The translations under genes were made by a program, and so were the position numbers. A stretch of 64,000 nt of DNA, taken from positions 1 through 64,000 of the forward strand of contig JAFEEH010000156.1 in assembly GCA_018241185.1 (NCBI GenBank), given 5' to 3'. Source of the stretch: Pseudomonadota bacterium (GTDB lineage Bacteria; Pseudomonadota; Gammaproteobacteria; Burkholderiales; Burkholderiaceae_C). How positions within the stretch are numbered: the stretch's first letter is position 1; each line of letters opens with the position of its first letter. This document shows positions 62,839 through 64,000 of this stretch, piece by piece. The notes under the pieces are model-generated. The model was given only the letters and a program-made list of their open reading frames with translations. It did no database searches and was not told the DNA's origin.

Positions 62839-63696
62839 TCAGGCGGCACGCGCGATCAGTTCGCGCAACACCGTCGCCAGCGGCACCGCGCCGCGCCGGG
62901 GCACGCCCTCGAAGCGCAGCCACCCCTCGTTGAAGCCGTCGAGCATGCGCGCACGGGGCCCGGGGTGCTGCGCACCCTGCTGCCTGAAGCGGGCCTCCCA
63001 GTCGACGCGTGGGACGGGTTGTGCAAGCACTGTGCGGCCGAGCAAAGCGCCGAGGCCTGCGGCGATGTCGGCGGGCGACACGGGTGCCGGCCCTTCGAGC
63101 TCGACCACGCGCGGGCCGTCGCCGGGCGACAGGAGCATTTCTGCGGCGGTGCGGCCCACGTCCTCGGTGGCCACCATCGGGATGGGATGCTCCGCGGGCT
63201 GCAGGTAGGCATCGATCGCGCCCTTGTCGCGTGCGCTCGCCGCATCCCACAGCGCGTTCTCCATGAACCAGGCCGGGCGGATGAAGCGCACGTCCAGGGA
63301 AAGAGCGCCCAGTGCATCCTCGAACAGACCGAGTTGCGTCAGCAGGTTCTCGTGCGTGGCCTGCGCACCGATCGTGGACAACGCCACGACGCGTGGCGGG
63401 CGCGCCTGTTGCAGCGCCTGCGCGATGGCGCCGATCAGACGGCGCACCTCCGGAAAGCCGGGGGCCGGATCGAAGTTGGCGGGCAGCATGACGAACACCC
63501 CCTGCGTGCCCGAAAAGGCGCGCGCCAATGCCTGTCGATCGTCGAGGTCGGCGACAGCCACATCGGTGCCGAGGTCGCGCCAGGGCGCTGCGCGTGCGAC
63601 ATCGCGCACCACGGCGCGCAGGGGTTGGTGACGGGCCAGCAGGGCGCGTGCCACGGCGCCTCCCACCTGGCCGGTGATTCCGGTGACTGCATACAT
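62839..63696 (-). CDS. NmrA-like NAD(P)-binding protein
   Basis: A 285-residue atypical SDR. The dinucleotide motif is GITGQVGG (residues 6-13). Arg38-type residue in PLRAVVRD suits NADP(H). It lacks the YxxxK catalytic pair, so it may be a redox sensor or an enzyme of the quinone-oxidoreductase-2 (QorB) type. AAGGAG precedes ATG 63696; the frame is open upstream to 63783 but without an SD. It diverges from a LysR gene and lies upstream of an SDR remnant, so the LysR protein probably controls it. Confidence 0.9.
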   Translation of the reverse strand: MYAVTGITGQVGGAVARALLARHQPLRAVVRDVARAAPWRDLGTDVAVADLDDRQALARAFSGTQGVFVMLPANFDPAPGFPEVRRLIGAIAQALQQARPPRVVALSTIGAQATHENLLTQLGLFEDALGALSLDVRFIRPAWFMENALWDAASARDKGAIDAYLQPAEHPIPMVATEDVGRTAAEMLLSPGDGPRVVELEGPAPVSPADIAAGLGALLGRTVLAQPVPRVDWEARFRQQGAQHPGPRARMLDGFNEGWLRFEGVPRRGAVPLATVLRELIARAA

Positions 63697-63786
63697 CGTC
63701 GAAGCTCCTTGCGCCCACACGTTGCGGGCGATGACCGTCATTCTGGGAAGTCGATGGGAATATCTCAATGACATGGAAGTCATCCA

Positions 63787-64000
63787 ATGAATGCCAGAAT
63801 GGCATGCATGGAGCGTTTCGACGAACGCATGTTCAACGGCATGGGCGTGTTTGCTGCCATCGTGCGCAGCGGCAGCTTCGCCGCGGCCGCGGCACAGCTC
63901 GACATGTCGCAGCCCGGCGTGAGCCGCGCCATCGCGCGGCTGGAGGCGCGGCTGGGCATCCGGCTGTTCGAGCGCAGCGCCCGCGCCGTGCGGCTCACCG
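63787..64000 (+). CDS. LysR-family regulator, 5' part only
   Basis: The N-terminal 71 codons or fewer of a LysR protein; the gene runs off the right edge. The helix-turn-helix is clear (SGSFAAAAAQLDMSQPGVSR). In-frame ATGs at 63787, 63799 and 63808 are all possible; the first two add only a few residues to MERFDERMF. It diverges from the NmrA-like gene with a 90-bp gap, the usual LysR-target layout. Confidence 0.85.
   Translation, partial: MNARMACMERFDERMFNGMGVFAAIVRSGSFAAAAAQLDMSQPGVSRAIARLEARLGIRLFERSARAVRLT

Overview
The window looks like chromosomal DNA from a high-GC betaproteobacterium of the family Comamonadaceae, most like Variovorax. This rests on general knowledge of that family, not on a database search. 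The supporting signs are the run rpsO-pnp-oxidoreductase-tpiA-secG-tRNA-Leu-nuoA-to-N-DUF2818-NUDIX-DUF1178, several Bug/Liv-type uptake systems, and short palindromic repeats of a kind I associate with this family. No rRNA, CRISPR array, phage or transposase gene was seen.

Left part (1-21.7 kb). A partial intradiol ring-cleavage dioxygenase diverges from a LysR regulator. A leftward operon follows: short citrate-synthase-like protein, Bug-type solute receptor, class III CoA-transferase. Next is a leftward nitrate-assimilation locus: nasR (NIT + ANTAR sensor), a leader with an ANTAR-type hairpin and a U-tailed terminator, then nrtA, nrtB, nrtD, an FAD/NAD(P)H electron-donor protein, nitrate reductase nasA, ybiB and cobA. 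No nitrite reductase gene lies here. Then come tsaD, a hydrolase, an Hsp20, a Liv-type binding protein, an aminotransferase and soxR with a canonical SoxR box.

Middle part (21.7-43.1 kb). This is core housekeeping: S15, PNPase, a quinone oxidoreductase, triosephosphate isomerase, SecG, tRNA-Leu(GAG), the complete 14-gene complex I operon, and three small genes behind it.

Right part (43.1-64 kb). An ABC exporter diverges from a MarR regulator that heads a tripartite efflux operon (outer-membrane lipoprotein, EmrA, EmrB). A Liv-type ABC operon follows (livG, livF, livK, livH, livM). A leftward block then holds a YCII/DGPF protein with an ECF42-type sigma factor, an FtsX-like permease without an ATPase, a lower-GC lipoprotein, a cysteine-synthase-like PLP enzyme and an AttH/CrtC-like lipocalin. 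At the end are an NmrA-like protein, a wrecked SDR pseudogene and a truncated LysR gene.

The most unusual signals are small. A palindromic repeat family occurs seven times; four copies lie inside reading frames and one supplies the pnp ribosome-binding site. A second repeat forms the tail of the nitrate-reductase electron-donor gene. An approximately 92-bp element with an 11-bp direct duplication has split the livG/livF stop-start junction. The nas leader attenuator can be read base by base.
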